DNA of 64,000 bases, taken from contig JAJDHD010000005.1 in assembly GCA_030266015.1 (NCBI GenBank), positions 19,678 through 83,677 on the forward strand, in the 5' to 3' direction. The stretch is from Christensenellaceae bacterium OttesenSCG-928-K19 (GTDB lineage: Bacteria > Bacillota > Clostridia > Christensenellales > Christensenellaceae). Positions 37,005-45,671 of this stretch are shown here, in pieces. Each line of letters opens with the position of its first letter. Positions within the stretch are counted from its first letter, which is position 1. Made by a program: the position numbers and the translations under genes. Under the pieces are notes generated by a model. It searched no databases. It was not told the origin of the DNA and saw only the letters and a list, made by a program, of their open reading frames with translations.

Positions 37005-37751
37005 TTATTGGTTAAGGGAATCCACCGCTTGTTTTAAAACCTTGCCTACGGAATCGTTGATGACAAGAGTTGCCTTGCTGTCGAAGGGCGTGCGGCTTTT
37101 GTTGATGAGCACAAGGGCACTTCCGTTAAAATACTCCAGCAGTCCTGCCGCGGGATAGACCACCAGCGACGTGCCGCCTACAATAAGCACATCGGCCTGT
37201 GAAATTGCCAAGATGGCCGATTGCAAAACACCATCGTCCAGTTGTTCTTCATATAGCACAACATCTGGGCGCACCATACCGCCGCATTCTGTGCAAAGCG
37301 GCACGCCCTCCCGTTCCTTTTGCGGATGCAGCACATAATCTAGCGTATAGTCTATATTGCAGGCCGCGCAAAAATTGCGGTATACCGATCCGTGTAGCTC
37401 ATAGACTGTTTTGCTGCCTGCCTGCTGGTGCAGCCCGTCTATGTTTTGAGTAACCACCGCTTTCAGCCGGCCCTGCTGTTCCAGCCGGGCGAGCGCAAAA
37501 TGCGCATCATTCGGCTTTGCCTGCGTATTGATGAGGTTGCTTTTGTAATACTCAAAAAAAGTCTGCGGATGAGCGGCAAAAAAGCTGTGGCTCAAAAGTT
37601 GCTCGGGCGAACGGTCAAATTCCTTCATCGCCTGGTACAGGCCGTCCTCTGAACGGAAATCCTTTAGCCCGCTTTCCGTGGAAACACCCGCGCCGCCAAA
37701 AAACACGGCATTTTTGCAATCTTGAAGGAGTACTGCCAGTTTTTCCACCAT
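37005..37751 (-). CDS. NAD-dependent protein deacylase (sirtuin, Sir2 family)
   Basis: 248 residues from the ATG at 37751, with AGGAGG 9 bases upstream; a longer frame to 37778 overlaps that Shine-Dalgarno. Motifs are GAGVSTESGLKDFRS (NAD binding), TQNIDGLHQQAG, the catalytic His in ELHGS, and zinc cysteines in the CAAC and CTEC pairs. It removes acyl groups from lysines using NAD. It directly follows an acyl-CoA synthetase gene; in several bacteria sirtuins reactivate acetyl-CoA synthetases, so a functional pair is plausible but not shown. Confidence 0.92.
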   Translation of the reverse strand: MVEKLAVLLQDCKNAVFFGGAGVSTESGLKDFRSEDGLYQAMKEFDRSPEQLLSHSFFAAHPQTFFEYYKSNLINTQAKPNDAHFALARLEQQGRLKAVVTQNIDGLHQQAGSKTVYELHGSVYRNFCAACNIDYTLDYVLHPQKEREGVPLCTECGGMVRPDVVLYEEQLDDGVLQSAILAISQADVLIVGGTSLVVYPAAGLLEYFNGSALVLINKSRTPFDSKATLVINDSVGKVLKQAVDSLNQ

Positions 37752-37781
37752 AAAGCAAAGCCTCCTTTTGGCAATCATTTA

Positions 37782-39437
37782 CTATTCGGCATCCTGCTGC
37801 CTTATTTCCATTCTTTTGATCTTGCCGCTTGTTGTCTTGGGCAGCTCTGTCACAAACTCGACAACGCGCGGGTATTTATATGGCGCGGTCACATTTTTTA
37901 CATGATCCTGCAATTCTTTTTTTAGTTCGTCCGAGGGACTGTATCCCTTGGTGAGCACCACAGTGGCCTTTACCACCTGCCCACGCACCGCGTCTGGCAC
38001 GGCGGTAATGGCGCATTCCAGCACCGCGTCGTGTGTCAGCAGCGCACTCTCCACCTCAAACGGCCCAATGCGGTATCCCGAGCATTTGATTACGTCGTCG
38101 TTCCTGCCCACAAACCAGTAATAACCGTCTGCGTCTCGCCATGCGGTGTCCCCTGTGGAATAGGTACCCGCAGGCCAACTTTTTGCCATGGCATCCGGGT
38201 CGCGGTAATACTCGCGGAACAGCCCGGTGGGGTGCTGCTTGTCTGTGTTCTTTACTACAATTGTGCCCACAACGCCATCCTCACACGAGTTACCTTCTTC
38301 GTCCACAATATCGAGGTCATACAGCGGGGAGGGCTTGCCTGTGGAGCCGGGCTTTACGGGGAACCATTCAAAGTTTGCGATAAACACGCTGGACTCCGAT
38401 TGCCCAAACCCTTCGCAGATAGGCACGCCGGTAAGCTCCATAAAACGGTTATACACCTCTGGATTCAGAGGTTCACCAGCCGTGCCCGCGTGCTGTAATG
38501 TAGAGAAATCATATTTGGAGAAATCCTCCTGGATTAAAAAGCGGTACACAGTGGGCGGTGCGCAAAATGTCGTCAAACGCAGGCGCGCCATGGTCTCCAG
38601 CATTTTTACCGGGTCAAATTTCTCCTGGTCATAGGCCACGATGACCGCCCCGCAAATCCATTGTCCATAGATCTTGCCCCAACCGAACTTTGCCCAGCCG
38701 GAATCTGCCGCAACAAGGTGCAGGCCGCCTTCCTCCACGCGCTGCCAATACTTTGCCGTCACAATGTGTCCCAGCGGGTAGGTGAAGTCGTGTAATATCA
38801 TCTTGGGCATTCCCGTGGTGCCGGATGAAAAATAAATCAGCATGGGGTCTGTCGCTTTATTTGCTTCACTGCCCGTGGGCCGTTGCCAGTCCGGGGCGGT
38901 GTCCAGGTCTGTTCGCAGCGAGCACCACCCATCCGGCGCTTCGCCGAGTATGCTGGTATACTTCAATGTTTTGCACTCCGGACGTGCCGCGTCCACATGC
39001 TTTACAACCTCCGGGTCGTCTGCCGCACAGATCATTTTGACGCTGGCGGCATTGCAACGATACACAATGTCCTTGGGTGTGAGCTGGTAGGTTGCGGGAA
39101 TGACCACGCCTCCCATTTTGTGCAGCCCCACCATGAGAAACCATACCTCTGGGCGTTGCTTTAGCATCAGCATTACAGCGTCGCCTTTTTGAATGCCTTT
39201 GGCGCGAAGCATACTGGCTGCCTTGTCGCTCCAATATTTCACCTCGCCAAAGGTAAAGCGCTTCTCCTGTCCTTCGTCGTTGCACCATACAAGCGCGGGC
39301 TTGTCCGCGTCCTGCTTTGCCCATTCGTCTATCACGTCGTAGCCAAAATTAAATCCTTCTGGGATATTTAGCTTATAGTTCTGTTTAAAATCCTCATAGC
39401 TTTCAAACTCTGTCCTGTCTAAAAATCTTTCTACCAT
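37782..39437 (-). CDS. Acyl-CoA synthetase (acetyl/medium-chain type, ANL family)
   Basis: 551 residues from the ATG at 39437. Motifs are YFSSGTTGMPKMILHD, GFGQSESSVFIANFEW, YSTGDTAWRDADGYYWFVGRNDDVIKCSGYRIGPFEVE and the catalytic lysine region LPKTTSGKIKRMEIR, the site sirtuins deacylate in homologues. Overall it resembles MACS-type synthetases rather than the two ligases at 26 and 33 kb, and it has no carrier protein beside it. It sits between a sirtuin gene and an XRE-cupin regulator, all on the minus strand. Confidence 0.9.
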   Translation of the reverse strand: MVERFLDRTEFESYEDFKQNYKLNIPEGFNFGYDVIDEWAKQDADKPALVWCNDEGQEKRFTFGEVKYWSDKAASMLRAKGIQKGDAVMLMLKQRPEVWFLMVGLHKMGGVVIPATYQLTPKDIVYRCNAASVKMICAADDPEVVKHVDAARPECKTLKYTSILGEAPDGWCSLRTDLDTAPDWQRPTGSEANKATDPMLIYFSSGTTGMPKMILHDFTYPLGHIVTAKYWQRVEEGGLHLVAADSGWAKFGWGKIYGQWICGAVIVAYDQEKFDPVKMLETMARLRLTTFCAPPTVYRFLIQEDFSKYDFSTLQHAGTAGEPLNPEVYNRFMELTGVPICEGFGQSESSVFIANFEWFPVKPGSTGKPSPLYDLDIVDEEGNSCEDGVVGTIVVKNTDKQHPTGLFREYYRDPDAMAKSWPAGTYSTGDTAWRDADGYYWFVGRNDDVIKCSGYRIGPFEVESALLTHDAVLECAITAVPDAVRGQVVKATVVLTKGYSPSDELKKELQDHVKNVTAPYKYPRVVEFVTELPKTTSGKIKRMEIRQQDAE

Positions 39438-39540
39438 AATTCCCTCTGCCAATCCTTTTGTTTTCCCTTATTAAGCCAGCCGCAAAACTCGTCGACAGCA
39501 AGCAGTGCACTGCCATCGTCTTTTTCATGCGCCTATCCTG

Positions 39541-40107
39541 CTATCGTTTACCCGCACAAGCATTTTCATTAATAACGGTTAAGAATTTTGCCTTATTCGT
39601 CACTGCGCGCTGCCCGTGTGGCACAGCAGGGTTAAAGTAAATGCTGTCGCCTGTCTCCAGCGTAAATTCCCGCTTGCCAATGGCAATGGTAATGGTGCCT
39701 TCCAGCACATAATTGAACTCTTGCCCGGCGTGTGACACAAGCTCGGCTTGCTCTGCTTTTGTGAGCGTAACGATCATGGGGTCCATGTCCCTGTTTTTAT
39801 AGTTTGCCGCAAGCGCGGAAAAAGAATAGCCCGCGTATCGGTCTACCTTAACGCCATTGCCCCCGCGCACAATCGTGTATTCGTCCATACGTGGCCCTTC
39901 GCCCGTCATCAACACTGTGGTGTCCACGCCAAACTCGCCAGCGACAGCATACAGCACGCCAATCGGGATATCGTCCGTCGCGTTCTCATAGCTTTGGTAT
40001 TCGGCAAGCGGTATGCCGACCTTGTCCGCAACCTCCTGCTGCGAGATCTCCAAAATTTCCCTTAACTCGCGTATACGCGCGGCAATTTGCTCAATCTGCT
40101 CGTTCAT
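39541..40107 (-). CDS. XRE-family regulator with C-terminal cupin domain
   Basis: 188 residues: an N-terminal helix-turn-helix (IRELREILEISQQEVADKVGIPLAEYQSYE) and a C-terminal cupin barrel (HAGQEFNYVLEGTITIAIGKREFTLETGDSIYFNPAVPHG). Such proteins bind small ligands through the cupin and regulate neighbouring genes. It lies 103 bases upstream of the acyl-CoA synthetase and sirtuin, so it probably controls them. RBS AGGAAAGG precedes the ATG. The divergent spacer to the MEMO gene (229 bases) holds no further gene. Confidence 0.92.
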   Translation of the reverse strand: MNEQIEQIAARIRELREILEISQQEVADKVGIPLAEYQSYENATDDIPIGVLYAVAGEFGVDTTVLMTGEGPRMDEYTIVRGGNGVKVDRYAGYSFSALAANYKNRDMDPMIVTLTKAEQAELVSHAGQEFNYVLEGTITIAIGKREFTLETGDSIYFNPAVPHGQRAVTNKAKFLTVINENACAGKR

Positions 40108-40336
40108 TCTTTTTTCCTTTCCTGCTAAGTGGTGCTCTGATATGTATTTTTTTATTTTACCATATTATTTTTTGTTTGGCACCATAAACCCTCATTTCTT
40201 TTAACAGAAAACCGTGCTTTTTGCCAATTTTTTTGGAGATTGCCCTGCTTGCGCTTGTAAATTTGAGTTGTTTGTGGGAAAATCTAAGAAAGAATTTTTT
40301 GCTTTTGTACTTGAAAGAATCAGGGAGGTGACCTCC

Positions 40337-41137
40337 ATGCCTTTGCAAGCCGCATTTGCGCTTCCACACCCGCCCATCATCCTGCCCGAGGTTGGCAGGG
40401 GGGAGGAGAAGGCCATCCACAAAACAACAGATGGATTCCGTGCGGCGTCCCGCATGATTGCGAACCTGCAACCGGAAACAATTGTCATTTGTTCCCCGCA
40501 TTCTGTTTTATACGCCGATTATTTCCATATTTCGGAGGGCAAAAAATACAGGGACAGTATGCGCCGCTTTGGCGTGCCCGGGCTAACGCTGGAGGCGGAG
40601 TATGACGAAGAGTTTGTGGGTGCGTTGTGTGGCATCGCGGCAAAAGAGGTTTTCCCGGCGGGGACGCTGGGCACAAAGGAAGACGTGCCCGACCATGCCA
40701 CATTCATCCCGCTTTATTTTTTAAACCAACAATATACAAACTATAAATTGGTGCGGGTGGGACTTTCCGGCCTTTCGCTACACGATCATTTTCGTTTTGG
40801 AAAAATGATTGCACAAGCGGCAGCCGACCTTGACCGAAAAACAGTGCTGGTTGCAAGCGGCGACCTGAGCCATAAGCTGAAGGAGGACGGGCCATATGGT
40901 TATGACCCCATGGGGCCGGTGTTCGACGGGGAGATTGCGGATATTTTCTCCTCCGGCAGGCTGGAGGAGCTGGAGAAAATGGATCCTTCCGTATATGAGC
41001 CTGCCGCCGAATGCGGGCTGCGGTCGTTTGTGATCATGGCAGGCGCGCTTTACGGCACCCGCATAAAGCCCGAGATGTTTTCGTGCGAGGGTCCGTTTGG
41101 CGTTGGATATGCCACTGCCGCGTTTTTAACAGAATAA
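40337..41137 (+). CDS. AmmeMemoRadiSam system protein B (MEMO-like)
   Basis: 266 residues from the ATG at 40337, directly after GGAGGTGACCTCC; a longer frame to 40214 has no family match. The MEMO fold, related to class III extradiol dioxygenases, shows CSPHSVLYADYF, PDHATFIPLYFL and ASGDLSHKL with the histidines that line the metal site. It is the first gene of the B-A-radical SAM operon. The function of the system is unknown; human MEMO1 has been linked to metal and redox handling. Confidence 0.92.
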   Translation: MPLQAAFALPHPPIILPEVGRGEEKAIHKTTDGFRAASRMIANLQPETIVICSPHSVLYADYFHISEGKKYRDSMRRFGVPGLTLEAEYDEEFVGALCGIAAKEVFPAGTLGTKEDVPDHATFIPLYFLNQQYTNYKLVRVGLSGLSLHDHFRFGKMIAQAAADLDRKTVLVASGDLSHKLKEDGPYGYDPMGPVFDGEIADIFSSGRLEELEKMDPSVYEPAAECGLRSFVIMAGALYGTRIKPEMFSCEGPFGVGYATAAFLTE

Positions 41138-41160
41138 AATAATACAGAAGGAGCAGTATC

Positions 41161-41673
41161 ATGGATGTGTATGTCGAATTGGCAAAAAACTCTCTGGAAG
41201 AGTTTATAAAACATGGGAAGAGATATGAACCGCCCTATGACCCGCCCCTGCCGGGCGAGCTGACCTCGCAGCGGGCGGCTGTTTTTGTGTCGTTGAAAAA
41301 AGACGGCGCGTTGCGGGGATGCATTGGCTCCTTGCAACCGACAATGGAAAATATTGTGCAGGAAATTGTGGAATATGCCATACTGGCAGGGTCAAAAGAC
41401 CCGCGCTTCCCCCCTGTTGATGTGGCTGAGCTTGATAGCATTGAGTATAGTGTGGATGTATTAAGCACGCCCGAGCCCACTACGTTTGACGAGCTGGACG
41501 CAAAGGAATACGGCGTCATTGTGACAAACGGCTGGCGGCGCGGTGTGCTGCTGCCCAACCTGGAGGATGTGGACACGCCCGAAGAGCAGATTAGTATTGC
41601 TATGCAAAAAGCGCATATCCGCGCGGACGAGCCTTATGAACTGGAGCGTTTTCGCGTGGTTCGCCACAAATGA
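41161..41673 (+). CDS. AmmeMemoRadiSam system protein A (AMMECR1 domain)
   Basis: 170 residues of the AMMECR1 family with the signature stretch LRGCIGSLQP (about 57-66), then KDPRFPPVDVAELDSIEYSVDVL and GVIVTNGWRRGVLLPNLEDV. The first half starts MDVYVELAKNSLEEFI. It lies 23 bases after protein B and overlaps the radical SAM gene by four bases. The conserved RGCIG loop suggests a catalytic or binding site, but no reaction is known. Confidence 0.93.
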   Translation: MDVYVELAKNSLEEFIKHGKRYEPPYDPPLPGELTSQRAAVFVSLKKDGALRGCIGSLQPTMENIVQEIVEYAILAGSKDPRFPPVDVAELDSIEYSVDVLSTPEPTTFDELDAKEYGVIVTNGWRRGVLLPNLEDVDTPEEQISIAMQKAHIRADEPYELERFRVVRHK

Positions 41674-42494
41674 AAACGGTTTGCGCTATCTGCCTGCACA
41701 CCTGCGCGCTATCTCCCGGGCAAGCCGGCCTGTGCGGTGCGCGGGTTAACGAGAACGGGAAGATCGTTGCGCAAAACTATGGTATGCTTACCGCGCTGGT
41801 GTTAGACCCCATCGAAAAAAAGCCGCTCGCCCGCTTTCATCCGGGCAGCTATATCTTGTCGGCAGGCAGCTATGGCTGCAACCTCAAATGCCCCTTTTGC
41901 CAAAACAGCGACATCTCCATGCCCGAGGGTGCAATCCCCGCCACCTATACGCCGCCCGAAGCGCTGGTGGAAAAAGCGCTTTCCCTACAAAGTAACGGAA
42001 ATATTGGTATTGCCTACACCTATAACGAGCCGCTGGTCGGCTATGAATACGTGCTGGATTGTGCTACGCTGGCGCACAAAAACGGCCTTTTCAATGTCGC
42101 CGTTACCAACGGCATGGTGTGCCCTGCTCCGCTGGAAGCCCTGCTGCCTCACCTGGATGCAATGAATATTGATTTAAAAGCATTTACGCAAGCTTTTTAT
42201 GACAAAGTCGGCGGGGATCTTGATGCGGTCAAAAACAGCATAGCGCTTGCGGCAAAGCATTGCCATGTGGAGGTGACGACGCTTATTATCCCGGGCGAAA
42301 ACGATTCGCAACAGGAAATTGAAGCGCTTGCGGCATGGCTGGCCTCCGTCAACCCAAAAATCCCATTGCATGTCAGCCGTTTTTTTCCGCGGTTCCACAT
42401 GACGGAAAAACCGCCTACGCCCGTGCAAACAATTTACGCGCTGGCAAGCACGGCGCGCAAGCATTTAAAATATGTATATGAGGGAAATTGTTAA
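41670..42494 (+). CDS. AmmeMemoRadiSam system radical SAM enzyme
   Basis: 274 residues related to pyruvate formate-lyase activating enzymes. The 4Fe-4S motif is CNLKCPFC with the SAM motif region GIAYTYNEPL. An N-terminal Cys-rich stretch (CAICLHTCALSPGQAGLCGAR) could bind a second metal or cluster, as is typical for this subfamily. It overlaps the AMMECR1 gene by four bases and ends the triad. What it modifies is unknown; a glycyl radical enzyme is not encoded nearby. Confidence 0.93.
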   Translation: MKTVCAICLHTCALSPGQAGLCGARVNENGKIVAQNYGMLTALVLDPIEKKPLARFHPGSYILSAGSYGCNLKCPFCQNSDISMPEGAIPATYTPPEALVEKALSLQSNGNIGIAYTYNEPLVGYEYVLDCATLAHKNGLFNVAVTNGMVCPAPLEALLPHLDAMNIDLKAFTQAFYDKVGGDLDAVKNSIALAAKHCHVEVTTLIIPGENDSQQEIEALAAWLASVNPKIPLHVSRFFPRFHMTEKPPTPVQTIYALASTARKHLKYVYEGNC

Positions 42495-42504
42495 TCCATA
42501 GGTC

Positions 42505-42540
42505 TAAAAAAAGCCCTGCCGTTTTAAAAAAGGCAAGGCT
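42505..42540 (-). terminator. Bidirectional terminator between the AMMECR operon and the corrinoid gene
   Basis: AGCCCTGCC (42512-42520) pairs with GGCAAGGCT (42532-42540). On the minus strand seven T follow; on the plus strand CTTTTCTTTTTT follows. Pairing is best on the minus strand. Confidence 0.7.
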
Positions 42541-42572
42541 CTTTTCTTTTTTCGTTTGTTTTATAGGGCTTT

Positions 42573-43208
42573 TTATGCTTTCAGGATAGAAAGTGCCACA
42601 TCGCTGGCAGAAGCAGCATCAGAAGCATAATAGTCAGCACCGATTGTCTCGCAGAAGTTCTGCGTAACAGGCGCGCCGCCCACCATCACTTTGATCTTGC
42701 CTTTCATGCCTTTTGCGTCCACAGCGTCCACAACGTCCTTCATCACGCTCATGGTTGTTGTGAGCAGTGCCGAGCAAGCGATTACTTTTGCGTCATGCTC
42801 AATTGCTGCATCCACAAATTTCTCCGGCGGAACGTCTACGCCAAGGTCAATAACCTCAATGCCTTTGCCTTCCAGCATGATTTTAACAAGGTTTTTGCCG
42901 ATGTCATGCAGGTCGCCCTTTACCGTTCCCAAAATTACTTTGCCCACGTTGTCCGCGTCGCCTTCTTCCATGGCCGGCTTCAACACTTCAATACCCGCGT
43001 TCATTGCACGCGCAGCAATCAGCACTTCCGGTACATACACTTCATTGTTCTTGAATTTTTCGCCAATGATGGACATTCCCGCCAAAAGACCGTCGCTCAG
43101 GATCTCTTTAGCCGGCTTGCCTTCTTCCAGGGCGGTAGCCACCAGTTCTTTTACATTCTTCGCTCTTCCCTGTTGCACAAAGGTACTTAGTTCGTCATAC
43201 ACGCTCAT
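42573..43208 (-). CDS. Corrinoid (B12-binding) methyltransferase protein
   Basis: 211 residues from the ATG at 43208 (GGAGGGTAAACAA upstream). The N-terminal helical cap is followed by a Rossmann B12-binding domain with the base-off motif DLHDIGKNLV (His ligand to cobalt) and later VMVGGAPVTQNFCETIGADYYASDA. Such proteins carry methyl groups between a substrate methyltransferase (methylamines, methanol, aromatic methyl ethers or others) and a folate- or CoM-type acceptor. No methyltransferase gene is adjacent. It follows the PocR-AraC regulator gene on the same strand. Confidence 0.93.
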   Translation of the reverse strand: MSVYDELSTFVQQGRAKNVKELVATALEEGKPAKEILSDGLLAGMSIIGEKFKNNEVYVPEVLIAARAMNAGIEVLKPAMEEGDADNVGKVILGTVKGDLHDIGKNLVKIMLEGKGIEVIDLGVDVPPEKFVDAAIEHDAKVIACSALLTTTMSVMKDVVDAVDAKGMKGKIKVMVGGAPVTQNFCETIGADYYASDAASASDVALSILKA

Positions 43209-43268
43209 TTGTTTACCCTCCATAATAGCGCTATTTTTCATTCGGCTTTCACCAAAACTGTCTTACGG

Positions 43269-44510
43269 TTATATGTTGCCGCGCTTATCGCGGTATTTGC
43301 CGGGCGAGGTGCCCGTCTGTTTTTTAAATACTTTGTTGAAATACGTTTGATCCTCGAACCCGCACAGGTAGGCGACCTCTACAAGCGGGATATCCTTGTC
43401 CAAAAGCAGCATTTTTGCGTTGTCCACCCGCACTTTGTTGATAAACCCTGTGATAGAGATTCCCATTTCGTCCTTGAATACCCTGCTGATATACGACACC
43501 GAAAAATTGACATTGGACGAAATATCATTCAGCGTAATCTTCTGCATATAGTTCTGCCGGATATAGGTGATAATATCCAGTATAATGTCCGAATGTTTCA
43601 CAGCGCCAAGGTCAAACACGCTGTTGGTAAAACGGATGAGCACATTTGCCAGCCAGGTGTTGAGCTCGTCCAGCGTTTTAAAGCTGTCGATATCCCGCAG
43701 GTAATCATAGTTGAGGCCAAATACCTGCACCACATCCGCGCCACCTTCAATCGCCGCCCGGGAGAGAAGCACGATAAGCTCGGTTGTTCGCGCTTTGATG
43801 ACATTGAAGTCGCCCCCGGAGCAGAAAAACACGTTGCCCAGTATTTCATTCAATACCTTTTGGGCGGCGGGTCTGTTGCCCTGCGCAATATAGTTCTGGA
43901 GTGACTTTTCTGCTTCTATGGGATACCTGTAGCTGTTCGATGCCTCGTTCTTCATGTCGGTGATGTAGGTAAACTGCTCGCTATCGCTCGTTGCAAGCTG
44001 CTCCATAATACGAAGCTCTATGCTGTCCCGCTCCATTGCGTAGGAGGTAAGCATATATAACACATCCGCAAAAGAGGATACCCTGCCGCATTCCACATAC
44101 GGTATGGTATCGGCCAGCTTTTTTAGCCCGGCCACCGCTTTCCCGTCAAAAAAACCGGGTAGCTCCTCCGACAAAAATTCCTCACGGTCGGTCATCAAAA
44201 ACGGGCCAACTACGATGCCCATCTTTTCACGGCCTTTTGATAACATTGTATTGATAAACGTCAGCCCCAGCGGACAAAGCCATTCATACTTGCCGCCCCA
44301 GCGCTCAGACTGGTAGCACGCATACGGTATCATATCCTGGCAGGCTGCCCTGCCAAATTGTTCCACCTGTACTTTGTAGCATTGAATGCAAAACGGGCTG
44401 AAATACTGCTGTGCATCCGCGTCGTTTAAATCGATGATACCGCAGTCGAGCTCACTGACTGCCTGGTATGCCTTCACAATCTTGCGTGCGGACTCAATGA
44501 TACTACTCAA
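43269..44510 (-). CDS. AraC-family regulator with PocR sensory domain
   Basis: 413 residues from a TTG at 44510, with GCGAGG 8 bases upstream; a frame to 44546 runs through the promoter-like GTATACT. The N-terminal PocR domain (about 10-175) has its conserved cysteines in FCIQCYK, AACQDMIPYACYQS and EWLCPLG. The AraC helix-turn-helix pair at the C terminus is clear (ISSNVNFSVSYISRVFKDEMG and VAYLCGFEDQTYFNKVFKKQTGTSPGKYR). PocR domains sense small compounds such as propanediol in the regulator that names them. It is upstream of the corrinoid gene and probably controls it. Confidence 0.92.
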   Translation of the reverse strand: MSSIIESARKIVKAYQAVSELDCGIIDLNDADAQQYFSPFCIQCYKVQVEQFGRAACQDMIPYACYQSERWGGKYEWLCPLGLTFINTMLSKGREKMGIVVGPFLMTDREEFLSEELPGFFDGKAVAGLKKLADTIPYVECGRVSSFADVLYMLTSYAMERDSIELRIMEQLATSDSEQFTYITDMKNEASNSYRYPIEAEKSLQNYIAQGNRPAAQKVLNEILGNVFFCSGGDFNVIKARTTELIVLLSRAAIEGGADVVQVFGLNYDYLRDIDSFKTLDELNTWLANVLIRFTNSVFDLGAVKHSDIILDIITYIRQNYMQKITLNDISSNVNFSVSYISRVFKDEMGISITGFINKVRVDNAKMLLLDKDIPLVEVAYLCGFEDQTYFNKVFKKQTGTSPGKYRDKRGNI

Positions 44511-44605
44511 ATTGATTACCCTCGCTTTTAGAGTATACCCATACAAAACAACTTTATTGGAATATTTTGTGGTTTGTTGTAAAATTGTATTCTATGTACG
44601 TTCAA

Positions 44606-45412
44606 TTATTCGCCCAAAAGGCCTTTTAAACCGTTCAAAAGCGCATCCGGCATCTGCACAACAATGCCTTTTTGCTCCAGTCCATCTTTCAAGCCGGAAA
44701 AGTTGCGGAGCGCGGCGCTATAGGCCTGCTGCAGGCTGCCAGCGTTAAGCGGGGCTGTCATACCCCTGTAATTTTCATATACCGCTTCGTCAATTTCCCG
44801 CTCCAGATTTTTTGTTGGGTTGATAAAATGATCCATGTTACCGTCCATCAGCCGCACAAGCTGCAGGAAATAGCGCTGCACATACCACAAAAGCTCCAGG
44901 CTGCGCGCCGTTTCGCCGCGGTTTAGCACATTCACGCCAAATACCATGTTGTTGATGAGGTTATCCGCCACAAATTGGGCGGATTCCTGCAACCCGCCTT
45001 CTTCGGCTGGCTGTCTTAGCACCTGCAAGTGCCGCGCCAGGCTACCGTCCCGGTCAAACAGGCACATGGCATCCGGGTGGGGAAAATAGCCCATACTTAC
45101 CCACGTGGCGATTTTCTCCATGCCATCCTGCGTGCAAAAATGGAATTCCCCGCGCACCAGGTTGGTAAACACCGCCACTTGCGTGCCGAATTCATTAAAG
45201 AAAAAACGGTAAAACGGATGAACGGCGGCAACCCACATTTCCCTGTCAAATTCCGTAAAAGCATCGTTCTCTATATAAATATAAAATTCCACATCCGAAA
45301 ATTTATCGCCGCACCCCTGTGTAAATGACCCGTACATCAGCACGGCACGCACGCGGCTGTCCGCTGCCGCCTGTTCTTTTACTTTTTGAATCAATCTTTC
45401 CTGGGCTAACAC
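44606..45412 (-). CDS. Lnu(B)/Lnu(F)-like nucleotidyltransferase
   Basis: 268 residues, the length of the Lnu(B)-type lincosamide nucleotidyltransferases. Start is GTG with GGGAGG seven bases upstream. The nucleotidyltransferase core is LMYGSFTQGCGDKFSDVEFYIYI, with the GS and D-x-E metal residues, followed by GTQVAVFTNLVRGEFHF, both nearly matching Lnu(B) from memory. The C-terminal helical part (NVLNRGETARSLELLWYVQRYFLQLVRLM) also fits. Acquired members adenylylate lincomycin and clindamycin; activity here cannot be judged from sequence. The setting is ordinary chromosomal, without mobile element traces. Confidence 0.82.
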   Translation of the reverse strand: MLAQERLIQKVKEQAAADSRVRAVLMYGSFTQGCGDKFSDVEFYIYIENDAFTEFDREMWVAAVHPFYRFFFNEFGTQVAVFTNLVRGEFHFCTQDGMEKIATWVSMGYFPHPDAMCLFDRDGSLARHLQVLRQPAEEGGLQESAQFVADNLINNMVFGVNVLNRGETARSLELLWYVQRYFLQLVRLMDGNMDHFINPTKNLEREIDEAVYENYRGMTAPLNAGSLQQAYSAALRNFSGLKDGLEQKGIVVQMPDALLNGLKGLLGE

Positions 45413-45603
45413 GGCCTGCCCTCCCTTAGAACTGCTTTATGCCGCTGTGCACCTAAAAATAATAACGATTACTGCGCTTCCGCAGGGCACGCGCAGCAAT
45501 AAAAGCAAATGAGATAAGCCTATCATTTGAGAAACCGCACTGAAGTTACTACCGATGAATGAAGTTCTATCAGTGGATGGTGTTATGGTTTTCAGTATAT
45601 CAC

Positions 45604-45651
45604 AAAAAAAGCACATAGCAAAACCCTTTTCGTTTTGCCAAATGCTTTTTT
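45604..45651. terminator. Bidirectional terminator between the Lnu-like and FTR genes
   Basis: GCAAAAC (45618-45624) pairs with GTTTTGC (45632-45638), extended by A-run/T-run pairing outside, giving T-runs in both directions. Confidence 0.65.
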
Positions 45652-45671
45652 TATCCATCCCTTACCTTAGT

